Of a DNA stretch of 62,926 nt, positions 38,996 through 47,345 are shown one piece after another (position 1 is the stretch's first letter; each line of letters begins with the position of its first letter). The notes under the pieces were generated by a model. The model was not told the origin of the DNA. It saw only the letters and a list, made by a program, of their open reading frames with translations, and did not search any database. The stretch comes from Gemmatimonadota bacterium (GTDB lineage Bacteria > Gemmatimonadota > Gemmatimonadetes > Gemmatimonadales > GWC2-71-9): NCBI GenBank assembly GCA_003222155.1, contig QHUU01000058.1, positions 1 through 62,926 of the forward strand, in the 5' to 3' direction. A program made the position numbers and the translations under genes.

Positions 38996-39251
38996 ACTTG
39001 GAGAGCTTTCTTACAACGGCGGCTAGTCTGGATTTATGTCGCGCCGCCGTGTTGGGATGGATCAGGTTTTTTCGCGCCGCCCGGTCGAGCAATCGGGAGG
39101 CGGTCTGGTACGCCCCGCCGGCCTGCTCGGCCGTGGTGGCGGTGCGGACGCGCTTGAGCGCCGTGCGGAGCGCGGAGCTCTGTGCCCGATTGCGTTCGTG
39201 GCGGGCCCGCCCCTGGCGCATCGCCTTTTTCGCAGACTCGATTCTCGGCAC
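38994..39251 (-). CDS. rpsT: 30S ribosomal protein S20
   Basis: 85 residues, basic and helical. MPRIESAKKAMRQGRARHERNRAQSS and IHPNTAARHKSRLAAVVRKL are standard S20. It starts with GTG at 39251 after a GAGGAGG site. Monocistronic, with its own promoter and the shared terminator; its TAA stop lies in the terminator's T tract. Confidence 0.95.
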   Translation of the reverse strand: MPRIESAKKAMRQGRARHERNRAQSSALRTALKRVRTATTAEQAGGAYQTASRLLDRAARKNLIHPNTAARHKSRLAAVVRKLSK

Positions 39252-39275
39252 GGCCGGCCTCCTCGTGAGGCGCGG

Positions 39276-39304
39276 AAGATAGAGGGTAAGTGCAGGTCGG
39301 TCAA
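39276..39304 (-). promoter_or_regulatory. rpsT promoter
   Basis: Minus strand: TTGACC (39304-39299), a 17-base spacer and TATCTT (39281-39276), 25 bases upstream of the GTG start. It is one of the clearest promoters in the window and lies back to back with the promoter for the next plus-strand gene. Confidence 0.7.
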
Positions 39305-39316
39305 GGCGCTACGGCG

Positions 39317-39346
39317 TTGACCAGCCGCCGGCTGGCTCGTTATCTT
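39317..39346 (+). promoter_or_regulatory. Promoter of the metalloprotease-scpAB run
   Basis: TTGACC (39317-39322), an 18-base spacer and TATCTT (39341-39346). The -35 boxes of this and the rpsT promoter are 12 bases apart. The expected transcription start (~39352) falls on an in-frame ATC of the downstream open frame. Confidence 0.65.
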
Positions 39347-39402
39347 AGGCCATCACTGACCCACGAGCCCGAGCCATCCTCGAGTTCCTGTCGTCGTTTC
39401 TC

Positions 39403-40080
39403 GTGTGGGCCCCCGTGTTGCTCTTCTCCGTGGTGGCCCACGAATACGCCCACGCAGAAGCCGCCTATCGCCAGGGCGACGACACCGCCTACATGCTCGG
39501 GCGCCTCACGCTGAATCCCCTCAAGCACATCGACCCGGTGATGACCATCGCCTTCCCGGTCGTGCTGTGGTTCGCCTCGGGGGGGACCTTCACGTTCGCC
39601 GCCGCGAAGCCGGTGCCGGTGACGCCGCGCAAGTATCGCCACTTTCGCAAGGGCGATATCATCGTCTCGCTCGCGGGTATCGCCACCAATCTGGCGCTGT
39701 TCGTCGTGGCCGCCGGCCTCTTTGCCGTCGTGGGGCTCGTGGCGAGCGCGCTGCCGTCCCTCGCCGGGCCATCGACGATTCTGCAGCGCATGCTGGCGTA
39801 CGGCATGTGGCTCAACCTGCTGCTGGCGTTTTTCAACCTGCTTCCGATCCCGCCCCTGGACGGCAGCCACGTTTTCAAGTACGTGCTCCCGCCGGAGACC
39901 GCCCTCAAGTACCGCCAGCTGTATGCGCTCGGATACCTGCCGATAATCGCCTTTCTCCTCTTCGTGCGGGTAGTTCCGGCGGCTCAGGACGTGTACCTCT
40001 GGCCCATGCAGCAGCTGCTGCGGCTGGGGTGGGCCGTGGTGGGTGGGCACGCGCTGCCCGGGTCGCTGCCGCCCCTGTGA
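39403..40080 (+). CDS. Site-2 protease (M50) family membrane metalloprotease
   Basis: 225 residues from the GTG at 39403. The HEYAH zinc motif is in the first membrane helix (VVAHEYAHAEA), and NLLPIPPLDGSHVF carries the third metal ligand (LDG), so the active site is complete. Four to five membrane helices. No PDZ domain, like the compact M50B group. The frame stays open upstream to about 39352 (ITDPRARAILEFLSSFL), which would complete the first helix, but has no ATG, GTG or TTG. The substrate is unknown. Confidence 0.87.
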   Translation: MWAPVLLFSVVAHEYAHAEAAYRQGDDTAYMLGRLTLNPLKHIDPVMTIAFPVVLWFASGGTFTFAAAKPVPVTPRKYRHFRKGDIIVSLAGIATNLALFVVAAGLFAVVGLVASALPSLAGPSTILQRMLAYGMWLNLLLAFFNLLPIPPLDGSHVFKYVLPPETALKYRQLYALGYLPIIAFLLFVRVVPAAQDVYLWPMQQLLRLGWAVVGGHALPGSLPPL

Positions 40081-40788
40081 CGACGCCCACGCCGGTCGCG
40101 CCCGTGTCCAACGGCTTCGTCATCGAGCTGGAGCAGTTCTCGGGGCCGCTCGATCTGCTGCTGCACCTGATCCACGAGGACGAGCTCGACATCACCGACC
40201 TGCCGATCGCGAAGATCGCCGATCAGTTCCTCGCGGTGATCAACGATCTGGGGCTGAACGAGGCGGCGGACTACCTCGAGATGGCGGCGCGGCTGCTGCG
40301 GATCAAGGCGCAAATGCTTTTGCCGCGACGGCTGGGAGACGACGAGTGGGAAGATCCGCGGGCCGAGCTGGTGCGGCGGCTGCTCGAGTACCAGCAGATC
40401 CGCGAGCTGGTGGAGTGGCTGGGCCAGGCGGCGGCGCGCCGCGCCGAGCAGCTGGGGCGGGGATTCCGCCCCGAGCCGCCGGCCGCCCCGCCTGCACCGC
40501 TCGTGATCGAGTTGAACGACCTCCTGGCCGCGGCGGAGCGCGTGATCGCCCTCATCCCGGAGCCGGTGCTGCACCGCGTGGTGCCGCGGCCGCTCGACGT
40601 GGAGGGAGCGAGCGCCAGGCTGCAGGCGCTGCTGGCCGAGCGCGCGGAGTTCGGCTGGCTGGACGTCGTGGGAGCGCGTCCCACGATCGTCGACGTGCTC
40701 TCGGTGTTCATCGCGCTGCTGGAGCTCGCCAAGCGTGGGTCCTTGAGCGTCCACCAGGCCGGAGCCTTCACCCCGATGCAGATCCGCC

Positions 40789-40814
<26 letters not shown>
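40077..40814 (+). CDS. scpA: Segregation and condensation protein A
   Basis: A 245-residue kleisin. The N-terminal FSGPLDLLLHLIHEDELDITDLPIAKI and the C-terminal winged helix (TIVDVLSVFIALLELAKRGSL) are clear. It bridges SMC heads with ScpB in chromosome condensation. GTG start overlapping the protease stop; overlaps scpB by 26 bases. smc is not in the window. Confidence 0.94.
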
Positions 40815-41333
<519 letters not shown>

Positions 41334-41337
<4 letters not shown>

Positions 41338-42050
41338 CGCTGATGCGCCTGCAACGCGCGCTGGCGCGTGCGGGCGTGACGTCGCGCCGCAAGGCCGAAG
41401 ATCTGATCCGCGCGGGTCGCGTCCGTGTGGATGGCACGATCGCCACGCTGGGCATGAGCGTCGATCCGGGGCGGCAACGGGTGACGGTGGACGGTCGGGC
41501 CGTGCGGCAGGGGCCCGTCACCTGGCTCGCGCTCAACAAGCCGGTCGGTTACGTCGTGAGCCGCGGCGACCCCGAGGGGCGGCGGACGGTCTACGACCTG
41601 CTCCCGAAGGTCCCGGGGCTCGCGTACGTGGGACGTCTGGACGTCATGACGTCCGGGCTGCTGCTTCTCACCACCGACGGCGCGGCCGCGCACCGTCTCA
41701 TGCATCCGCGCTTCGCCGTGCCCCGCACCTACTGGCTGCGGGCGCACGGCCACGGCGCGACGGAGGTGCGCGCGGCGCTCACGCGCCCGCCGGCGCTCGA
41801 CGGGCGGCCGGTGCGCGTGGTGGACTTTCGCGTGCGCCCGGTGCAGCGGAGCGTCGAGGTGGAGGTCACCCTCGCCGAGGGCCGCCAGCGGATCGTGCGC
41901 CGGCTGGCCGAGGCGCTGGGGCTCAAGGTCGAATGGCTGCACCGCGTCGCCTACGGGCCGGTGCGCCTGGGACGACTCGCCGAGGGCAAGTACCGGCGGC
42001 TGGCGGCGCACGAGGTGGAAGCTATCGAGCGATTGCCTGGAACTGCGTGA
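41334..42050 (+). CDS. rRNA pseudouridine synthase (RsuA/RluB family)
   Basis: 238 residues. An S4 RNA-binding domain (residues 3-60, RLQRALARAGVTSRRKAEDLI) is followed by the catalytic domain, with the active Asp in YVGRLDVMTSGLLLLTTDG. scpA-scpB-rluB is a common order, which favours RluB (23S rRNA U2605), but RsuA cannot be excluded. ATG at 41334 or 41343. Confidence 0.9.
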
Positions 42051-42099
42051 TCGGACGGCGATGATGCCATATTCTCTGCGTGGGCCGGACGGCTGAGGC

Positions 42100-43644
42100 A
42101 TGACGACCGACACGACTGGAGTGGACCGGGCACTGGGGGCCATCGGGACGACGTTCCGTCTCACCCGGTTGTACCCGCCCACCCACCCCGCCGTCCAGGA
42201 GGCGCTGCGCCAGGTGGGCGAGGCCCTGCCGCCGCTCGCCGCCGTCGGCACGGTCGAATGGAAGGTCGGTGCCACCGGTCTGCACTGGCACGGCCAGCAG
42301 CTCTTGCCGCGGAACACCCAGATCGCCGAACTGGCCGGCCTGCTGTACGCGCGCGGCGTGCGGACCTTGACCTTGAACCCGGGGATGACGGCGGAGCACG
42401 TGCTCGCGCTGTTCCAGGTGGCGACCGGGACTGCGGCGCCGGACGCGCAAACGCTGGGCCGCATCACGCTCACCCTCGGCCGGCGCAGTGCGGCCCGGCT
42501 CGAGCGAGTGCGCCCGCCGACACCGGCGGAAGGCGTGCCGGCCCTCGCGGAGCCCGCACCCGGCGTCGTCCCCGCCGCGGCCGCCCCGCTCGCCACCGCG
42601 GCCGACGCGCTGCTGGCCGCGAAGCGTCCCAGCACCGCGTTTCGGCCCGACGCCCTGCCGCCCGACGTCGAGGCGGCGCGCGCAGTGGCGGCGGTGCGCG
42701 CGGCCACCGCGCCGGAGGAGCAACGTGGCGCCGTCGAGAGGCTGGCGGCTGTGGCCCCCCGGTTGCTGGGGCTGCGCGAAGTCACGACCAGCGCCGACGC
42801 GATCGCGGCGCTCGACCAGCTGCTCCCCGAAGCCCGGGATCCGGCGCTGCTGGCGGCGATCGATGCGGCGGCGCTCGCGTTGGCGGACCGCACGCTGGTC
42901 GAGCGGATGGTGCGGCGCCTGGGTGAGGCGCACGTTCCGGCGGAGCAACGCGAGTCGCTGGTGACGGCGGTGGGGGCGCTCGCGTCGCTCTCCATGGGAC
43001 TCGTGCTCGATGCGTTCCTCGCGGCCCCGGTCGAGCAACGCGCGCCGTTCCGCGCGGCAGTGCGCAAGGCCGCCGACCGTGCGCTCGAGGTGTTGCAGGG
43101 CAAGCTGGCGGACAAGAATCCGGAGGTGGTGGCGGCGGCGGCCGAGTTCGTGGGCCTCACGGGGAGCCCGCAGGCCGTCACGCTGCTGGTACCGCTGCTG
43201 CGCCATGCGTCCGAATTCGCGCGGGAAGCGGCCCTGGTGGGCCTGGCGGAGGCGGGCGGCCGAGAGATCGCCCGGCCGGCGATGCCGTGCCTGAAGGACG
43301 AGAGCGTGGCGGTGCGCGCGGCTGCGGCCCGCACCATCGCGGCGGCGGGCGACCCCGCGTCGTCCACGGTGCTGATCCGCCGGGTGGAGCAGGAGCCCGA
43401 CGAAGGGGTACAGGCGGAGTTGCTTCGGGCCATTGGCCAGCTCGGCGCCAAGGAAGCCCTGGAGACGCTGGCGCGGTTCGCCGAGCCGGGAGGGATGATG
43501 CACCGGCGGAGCGCGACCGTCCGGGCGGCGGCGGTGGAGGGGCTGCACCACATCGCTCGCCCCGAAGCGCGGGGGTTGCTGGAACTCTACAGCAAAGACA
43601 AGGAGCCGGCGGTGCGCAAGGCGGCGGAGGCGGCGCTCAAATGA
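42100..43644 (+). CDS. HEAT-repeat-like protein upstream of moxR
   Basis: 514 residues. An N-terminal ~120-residue domain (TTFRLTRLYPPTHPAVQEAL, VGATGLHWHGQQLL) precedes an Ala/Pro linker. A C-terminal array of about seven helical HEAT-like repeats follows (NPEVVAAAAEFVGLTG, FAREAALVGLAEAGGR, ESVAVRAAAARTIAAAGDP). Such N-terminal segments occur in proteins related to the HD-GYP/response-regulator world (LYPPTHP), but no catalytic motif is seen. It overlaps moxR by 4 bases, so it probably scaffolds the Bat system. Confidence 0.72.
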   Translation: MTTDTTGVDRALGAIGTTFRLTRLYPPTHPAVQEALRQVGEALPPLAAVGTVEWKVGATGLHWHGQQLLPRNTQIAELAGLLYARGVRTLTLNPGMTAEHVLALFQVATGTAAPDAQTLGRITLTLGRRSAARLERVRPPTPAEGVPALAEPAPGVVPAAAAPLATAADALLAAKRPSTAFRPDALPPDVEAARAVAAVRAATAPEEQRGAVERLAAVAPRLLGLREVTTSADAIAALDQLLPEARDPALLAAIDAAALALADRTLVERMVRRLGEAHVPAEQRESLVTAVGALASLSMGLVLDAFLAAPVEQRAPFRAAVRKAADRALEVLQGKLADKNPEVVAAAAEFVGLTGSPQAVTLLVPLLRHASEFAREAALVGLAEAGGREIARPAMPCLKDESVAVRAAAARTIAAAGDPASSTVLIRRVEQEPDEGVQAELLRAIGQLGAKEALETLARFAEPGGMMHRRSATVRAAAVEGLHHIARPEARGLLELYSKDKEPAVRKAAEAALK

Positions 43645-44618
43645 CCACCAAGGTGGCGAAGACGGCCGGCGACGCGGCGCTCTCGAGCACGATCGCCCGG
43701 GAAGTGGCGAAGCGGGTGGTGGCACAGGAGGTGATGGTCGAGCGGCTGTTGGTCGGGCTGCTCACGGGCGGGCACATCCTGCTGGAAGGCGTCCCGGGGC
43801 TCGCCAAGACGCTGGCGGTGCGCACGGTCGCCGAGTCGCTGCGCATTTCGTTCTCGCGCATTCAGTTCACACCCGATCTGCTGCCCGCCGACGTGATCGG
43901 CACCATGGTCTTCGATCAGAAGACCCAGGAGTTCTATCCAAAGAAGGGGCCGCTGTTCGCGAACCTGGTGCTCGCGGACGAAATCAACCGCGCCCCCGCC
44001 AAGGTGCAGTCGGCGCTGCTCGAGGCGATGCAGGAGAAGCAGGTGACGCTCGGCGGGGAAACGTTCTTCCTGGGCGAGCCGTTCCTCGTGCTCGCGACCC
44101 AGAACCCGATCGAGCAGGAAGGCACCTATCCGCTTCCCGAGGCGCAGCTCGATCGCTTCATGCTGAAGGTGCGCGTCGGATACCCCACGCGTGACGCCGA
44201 AAAGGAGATCGTGGCGCGCATGGCGTCGGGCCGGCCGATCGAGGTCCAGCGCGTGGCCGAGGCGGACGACATTCTGGCGGCGCGCAGCGCCATCGCCGAG
44301 CTGTTCATGGACCAGAAAGTCGTCGACTACATCGTCGACGTGGTGCGCGGCACGCGCGAGCCCCAGGCGGTCGGCCTCCCCGAGTTGAAGCCGCTGATCG
44401 CGTTCGGCGCCTCCCCGCGGGCCTCCATTTACCTCGCACAGGCGTCCCGGGCGCACGCGTACCTGCGCGGCCGATCCTACGTCGTGCCCGAAGACGTGAA
44501 AGCGATGGCGTTCGACGTGCTGCGGCACCGCGTGCTGCTCACGTTCGAGGCGGAGGCCGAAGACATGGACTCGGACCGGGTCATCGCCAAGATCCTCGAG
44601 GCCGTGGGCGTCCCGTGA
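43641..44618 (+). CDS. moxR: MoxR-family AAA+ ATPase
   Basis: 325 residues. Walker A GVPGLAKT, Walker B LVLADEINRAPAKVQ, sensor TQNPIEQEGTYPLPEAQLDRF and the C-terminal lid are present. MoxR ATPases act as chaperones for VWA-domain partners, which follow immediately (DUF58, BatA, BatB). ATG overlaps the previous stop. Confidence 0.95.
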   Translation: MTTKVAKTAGDAALSSTIAREVAKRVVAQEVMVERLLVGLLTGGHILLEGVPGLAKTLAVRTVAESLRISFSRIQFTPDLLPADVIGTMVFDQKTQEFYPKKGPLFANLVLADEINRAPAKVQSALLEAMQEKQVTLGGETFFLGEPFLVLATQNPIEQEGTYPLPEAQLDRFMLKVRVGYPTRDAEKEIVARMASGRPIEVQRVAEADDILAARSAIAELFMDQKVVDYIVDVVRGTREPQAVGLPELKPLIAFGASPRASIYLAQASRAHAYLRGRSYVVPEDVKAMAFDVLRHRVLLTFEAEAEDMDSDRVIAKILEAVGVP

Positions 44619-45556
44619 CGTACCAGGGAGCCGATCGCCGGAGCGGCGAGTACTCCCCGCTGCGCCGGCGCCGGCGCGCCGTCACCGCGCAGGTGCTGCG
44701 CCAGGTCAAGGGCATCGAGCTCCGCACCCGCAGCCTCGTCAACTCGCTGTTCAGCGGCGAGTACCGCTCGGTGTTCCGCGGGCAGGGCATCGAGTTCGCC
44801 GAAGTCCGCGAATACCAGCAAGGTGACGACTTCCGCGCCATCGACTGGAACGTGTCGGCCCGGATGGGGCATCCGTTCGTGAAGACGTACCACGAGGAGC
44901 GGGAGATCACGCTGCTGCTGGTGGTGGACCAGTCGGGCTCGTGTCAGTTCGGGCGCCCGTACACGAAGGCGGGCCTGGCGGTCGAGGTGGCCGCCGTCCT
45001 CGCGCTCGCCGCGGCGCGCCACAACGACCGCGTGGGGGCCCTCATGTTCGCCGACAAGGTCGAATACGTCGTGCGGCCGGCAAAAGGTCGGCCCCACGCC
45101 TTGCGGATCATCCGCGACCTGGTCGCGTTCACGCCGCGCGGCCGCTCCACCAACCTCGCCGAAGCGCTGCGCTACGCCGCCAAGCTGCTGCGCCATCACG
45201 CGATCGTCGTGGTGCTCTCCGATTTCCGGGCCGAGGGGTGGGAGGACGCGCTGGCGCAGCTGGCCGCGGCCAACGACGTGGTCGCGATCACGATCGACGA
45301 CCCGCGCGAGCTCATCCTTCCCGATACGGGCTGGGTGGACATGGAGGACGCCGAAACCGGCCAGCGGGTCCTGATCGACACGAGCCACGCCCCCACCCGT
45401 ACGCGGGTGCGGGTTGCCGGGGAGCGGCAGCTGCAGGAGCGCGGCCGCAAGCTGCTCCAGGCCGGTGTGGACCGCGTCGCGCTGCAGACCAGCGTTCCCT
45501 ACGCGGTGCCGCTGCGCCGCGCGTTCGCCGAGCGCGCCAAACGCCTGAAACGATGA
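44615..45556 (+). CDS. DUF58 domain protein of the Bat operon
   Basis: 313 residues. A DUF58 core (SGEYRSVFRGQGIEFAEVREYQQGDDFRAIDW) is fused to a VWA-like fold with a DQSGSCQFG MIDAS-type motif (DxSxS), VVLSDF and a threonine-containing RGRSTNLAEAL. Standard partner of MoxR. No membrane helix. GTG start overlapping moxR. Confidence 0.9.
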   Translation: MTYQGADRRSGEYSPLRRRRRAVTAQVLRQVKGIELRTRSLVNSLFSGEYRSVFRGQGIEFAEVREYQQGDDFRAIDWNVSARMGHPFVKTYHEEREITLLLVVDQSGSCQFGRPYTKAGLAVEVAAVLALAAARHNDRVGALMFADKVEYVVRPAKGRPHALRIIRDLVAFTPRGRSTNLAEALRYAAKLLRHHAIVVVLSDFRAEGWEDALAQLAAANDVVAITIDDPRELILPDTGWVDMEDAETGQRVLIDTSHAPTRTRVRVAGERQLQERGRKLLQAGVDRVALQTSVPYAVPLRRAFAERAKRLKR

Positions 45557-46368
45557 CACCGCTCGCCGGGCTCCTGCTCCTGCAGGTGGGCGCGTGGGTC
45601 GCGGCGCCGCCGCGGCCGACCGTCGGCGACACGATCTGGCTCGAGCGGGAGATCCCCGTGCCCCCCGGCTGGCAGGTGCGGGCCGGCAAGCTCGAAGCGC
45701 GGGAGGACGTCGAGCCGCTGGGCGACCCGGCTGTGGTGCGGAGCCGCGCCGGCTGGGTGATACGCTATGGCGTCGCCGTCTGGACGCCGGGAAGCCACAC
45801 CCTCACCCTGCCGCCGCTCTGGCGGGTCGGCCCGGACGGGCGCACCGACTCGAGCGCTGGAGGCACGGCGAGCTTCGCCGTGGCGAGCGTGCTGCCGGAC
45901 TCGGTGAAGGCGCCCGACCCGCGCGGGCCGCTCGGACCGTTGCGGCTGGGGCGGCGCAATGCGGGGCCACCGCTCGTCGCGGCCCTCGTCTCGCTCGGGC
46001 TGCTCGCGGCGGGCGTCGCCGCGCGGCGCCGGCCGCCGCGCCCGGTCCCGTCCGCACCTCCGGTTCCACTGGAACGTGAGGTGCCGGATGCGCGCTGGCT
46101 CGCGGCCGGCGAGCCCCGGGCCGTCGCCACGCGGGCGACGTGGCGGCTGCGCGCCGCGCTGGCGCGCGGGGTGCCGGAAGCCCATCTTGCGCTGGCCACT
46201 CCCGAGTGTCTCACGGTGGTGGAGCGGGCGCGGCCGACGGCGCCCATCGGCGAGCTGCGCGACGTGCTGGAACGGCTCGATCGGGTCGCCTTCGCCACCG
46301 CCCCGGGCTCGGACGTCGCGGCGCTCGCCGCCCAGGCGCGCCGCCTGGCCCGGGAGCTCGCGCCCTGA
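45553..46368 (+). CDS. Single-pass membrane protein of the Bat operon
   Basis: 271 residues. An N-terminal signal-like stretch (PLAGLLLLQVGAWVAA), then a ~110-residue beta-rich extracytoplasmic domain (WLEREIPVPPGWQVRAGKLE, GVAVWTPGSHTLTLPP) resembling the BatD/DUF4381 type. A membrane helix (LVAALVSLGLLAAGVAA) and a ~90-residue cytoplasmic helical region follow. Not assigned to a named family with confidence. Position between DUF58 and BatA supports membership in the Bat complex. Confidence 0.75.
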   Translation: MTPLAGLLLLQVGAWVAAPPRPTVGDTIWLEREIPVPPGWQVRAGKLEAREDVEPLGDPAVVRSRAGWVIRYGVAVWTPGSHTLTLPPLWRVGPDGRTDSSAGGTASFAVASVLPDSVKAPDPRGPLGPLRLGRRNAGPPLVAALVSLGLLAAGVAARRRPPRPVPSAPPVPLEREVPDARWLAAGEPRAVATRATWRLRAALARGVPEAHLALATPECLTVVERARPTAPIGELRDVLERLDRVAFATAPGSDVAALAAQARRLARELAP

Positions 46369-47345
46369 GCTTCGCCCGGCCCTTCCTCCTGCTCGCGCTG
46401 GGCGTGCTGCCCCTGTGGTGGTGGCTGCGGCTGAAGCGGCTGGGCCGGCTGTCGGGGACGCGCATGAGCGACGTGCGCCCGGCGGCGGGGGCGGCCGAGC
46501 GTCTCTGGATCGCGCGTCTCCCCGTCACCCTGCGGAGCGTGTGCCTGGGCGCGTGGATCGTCGCGGCGGCGGGGCCCCGCATCGGGTCGGCCCGCTCGGA
46601 GACGCACCGCGAGGGCATCTCGATCGTGCTCGGTATCGACATGTCGAGCAGCATGCTCGCCGAGGACTTCGCTCCTGCCAACCGCATCGATGTCGCTAAA
46701 CAGACCGCGATCGAGTTCGTGCGGGCGCGGACGTCGGACCGCATCGGCCTCGTGGCCTTCGCCGCCCAGGCGCTCACGCAGGTGCCGATCACGACCGACT
46801 ACGCGGTGCTGGAACAGGCGCTGAAGGGACTGCACATCGGGATGCTGGAGGACGGCACGGCGATCGGCACGGGAATCGCGACCGCCGCGAACCGGCTGCG
46901 GCGCGCACCTGGCAAGAGCAAGGTGATCGTGCTGCTCACCGACGGCGTGAACAACCGCGGGACCGTGGATCCGCGCACGGCGGCGCAGGCGGCGGCGGCG
47001 CTGGGCATCAAGATCTACGTCATCGGGGTGGGGAAGCGGGGGGAGGCTCCGGTACCCACGGGGCAGGGACTCGAGGGCCTGCGCTATCAAATGATGCCGG
47101 TCGAGATCGACGAGCCGCTGATGACCGAAATCGCGTCGATGACGGGGGGGCGCTACTTCCGCGCCACCGACGCCCAGTCGTTGCGTAACGTGTTCGCCGA
47201 GATCAACCGGCTCGAGAAGACGCCGGTGGAGCAGGTGGTGTATCGGCGGTTCGACGAGGCGTATCGTACGCCGCTCGCTCTGGGGCTGGTGGCGCTGGCG
47301 CTGGAGATCGTGCTCGCGGGCACCTTCGCCGTCCGGGTGCCGTGA
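46365..47345 (+). CDS. batA: BatA-like VWA membrane protein
   Basis: 326 residues. Two N-terminal membrane helices and one C-terminal helix flank a VWA domain with a full MIDAS: DMSSSMLAEDF, T in EDGTAIGTGIATA and LLTDGVNN. No ATG, GTG or TTG is available near the first helix; CTG at 46365, overlapping the preceding TGA (CTGA), is the best start and gives LSFARPFLLLALGVLPLWWW. Bat proteins aid oxygen tolerance in Bacteroides and envelope integrity in Leptospira; the role here is inferred. Confidence 0.88.
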   Translation: MSFARPFLLLALGVLPLWWWLRLKRLGRLSGTRMSDVRPAAGAAERLWIARLPVTLRSVCLGAWIVAAAGPRIGSARSETHREGISIVLGIDMSSSMLAEDFAPANRIDVAKQTAIEFVRARTSDRIGLVAFAAQALTQVPITTDYAVLEQALKGLHIGMLEDGTAIGTGIATAANRLRRAPGKSKVIVLLTDGVNNRGTVDPRTAAQAAAALGIKIYVIGVGKRGEAPVPTGQGLEGLRYQMMPVEIDEPLMTEIASMTGGRYFRATDAQSLRNVFAEINRLEKTPVEQVVYRRFDEAYRTPLALGLVALALEIVLAGTFAVRVP

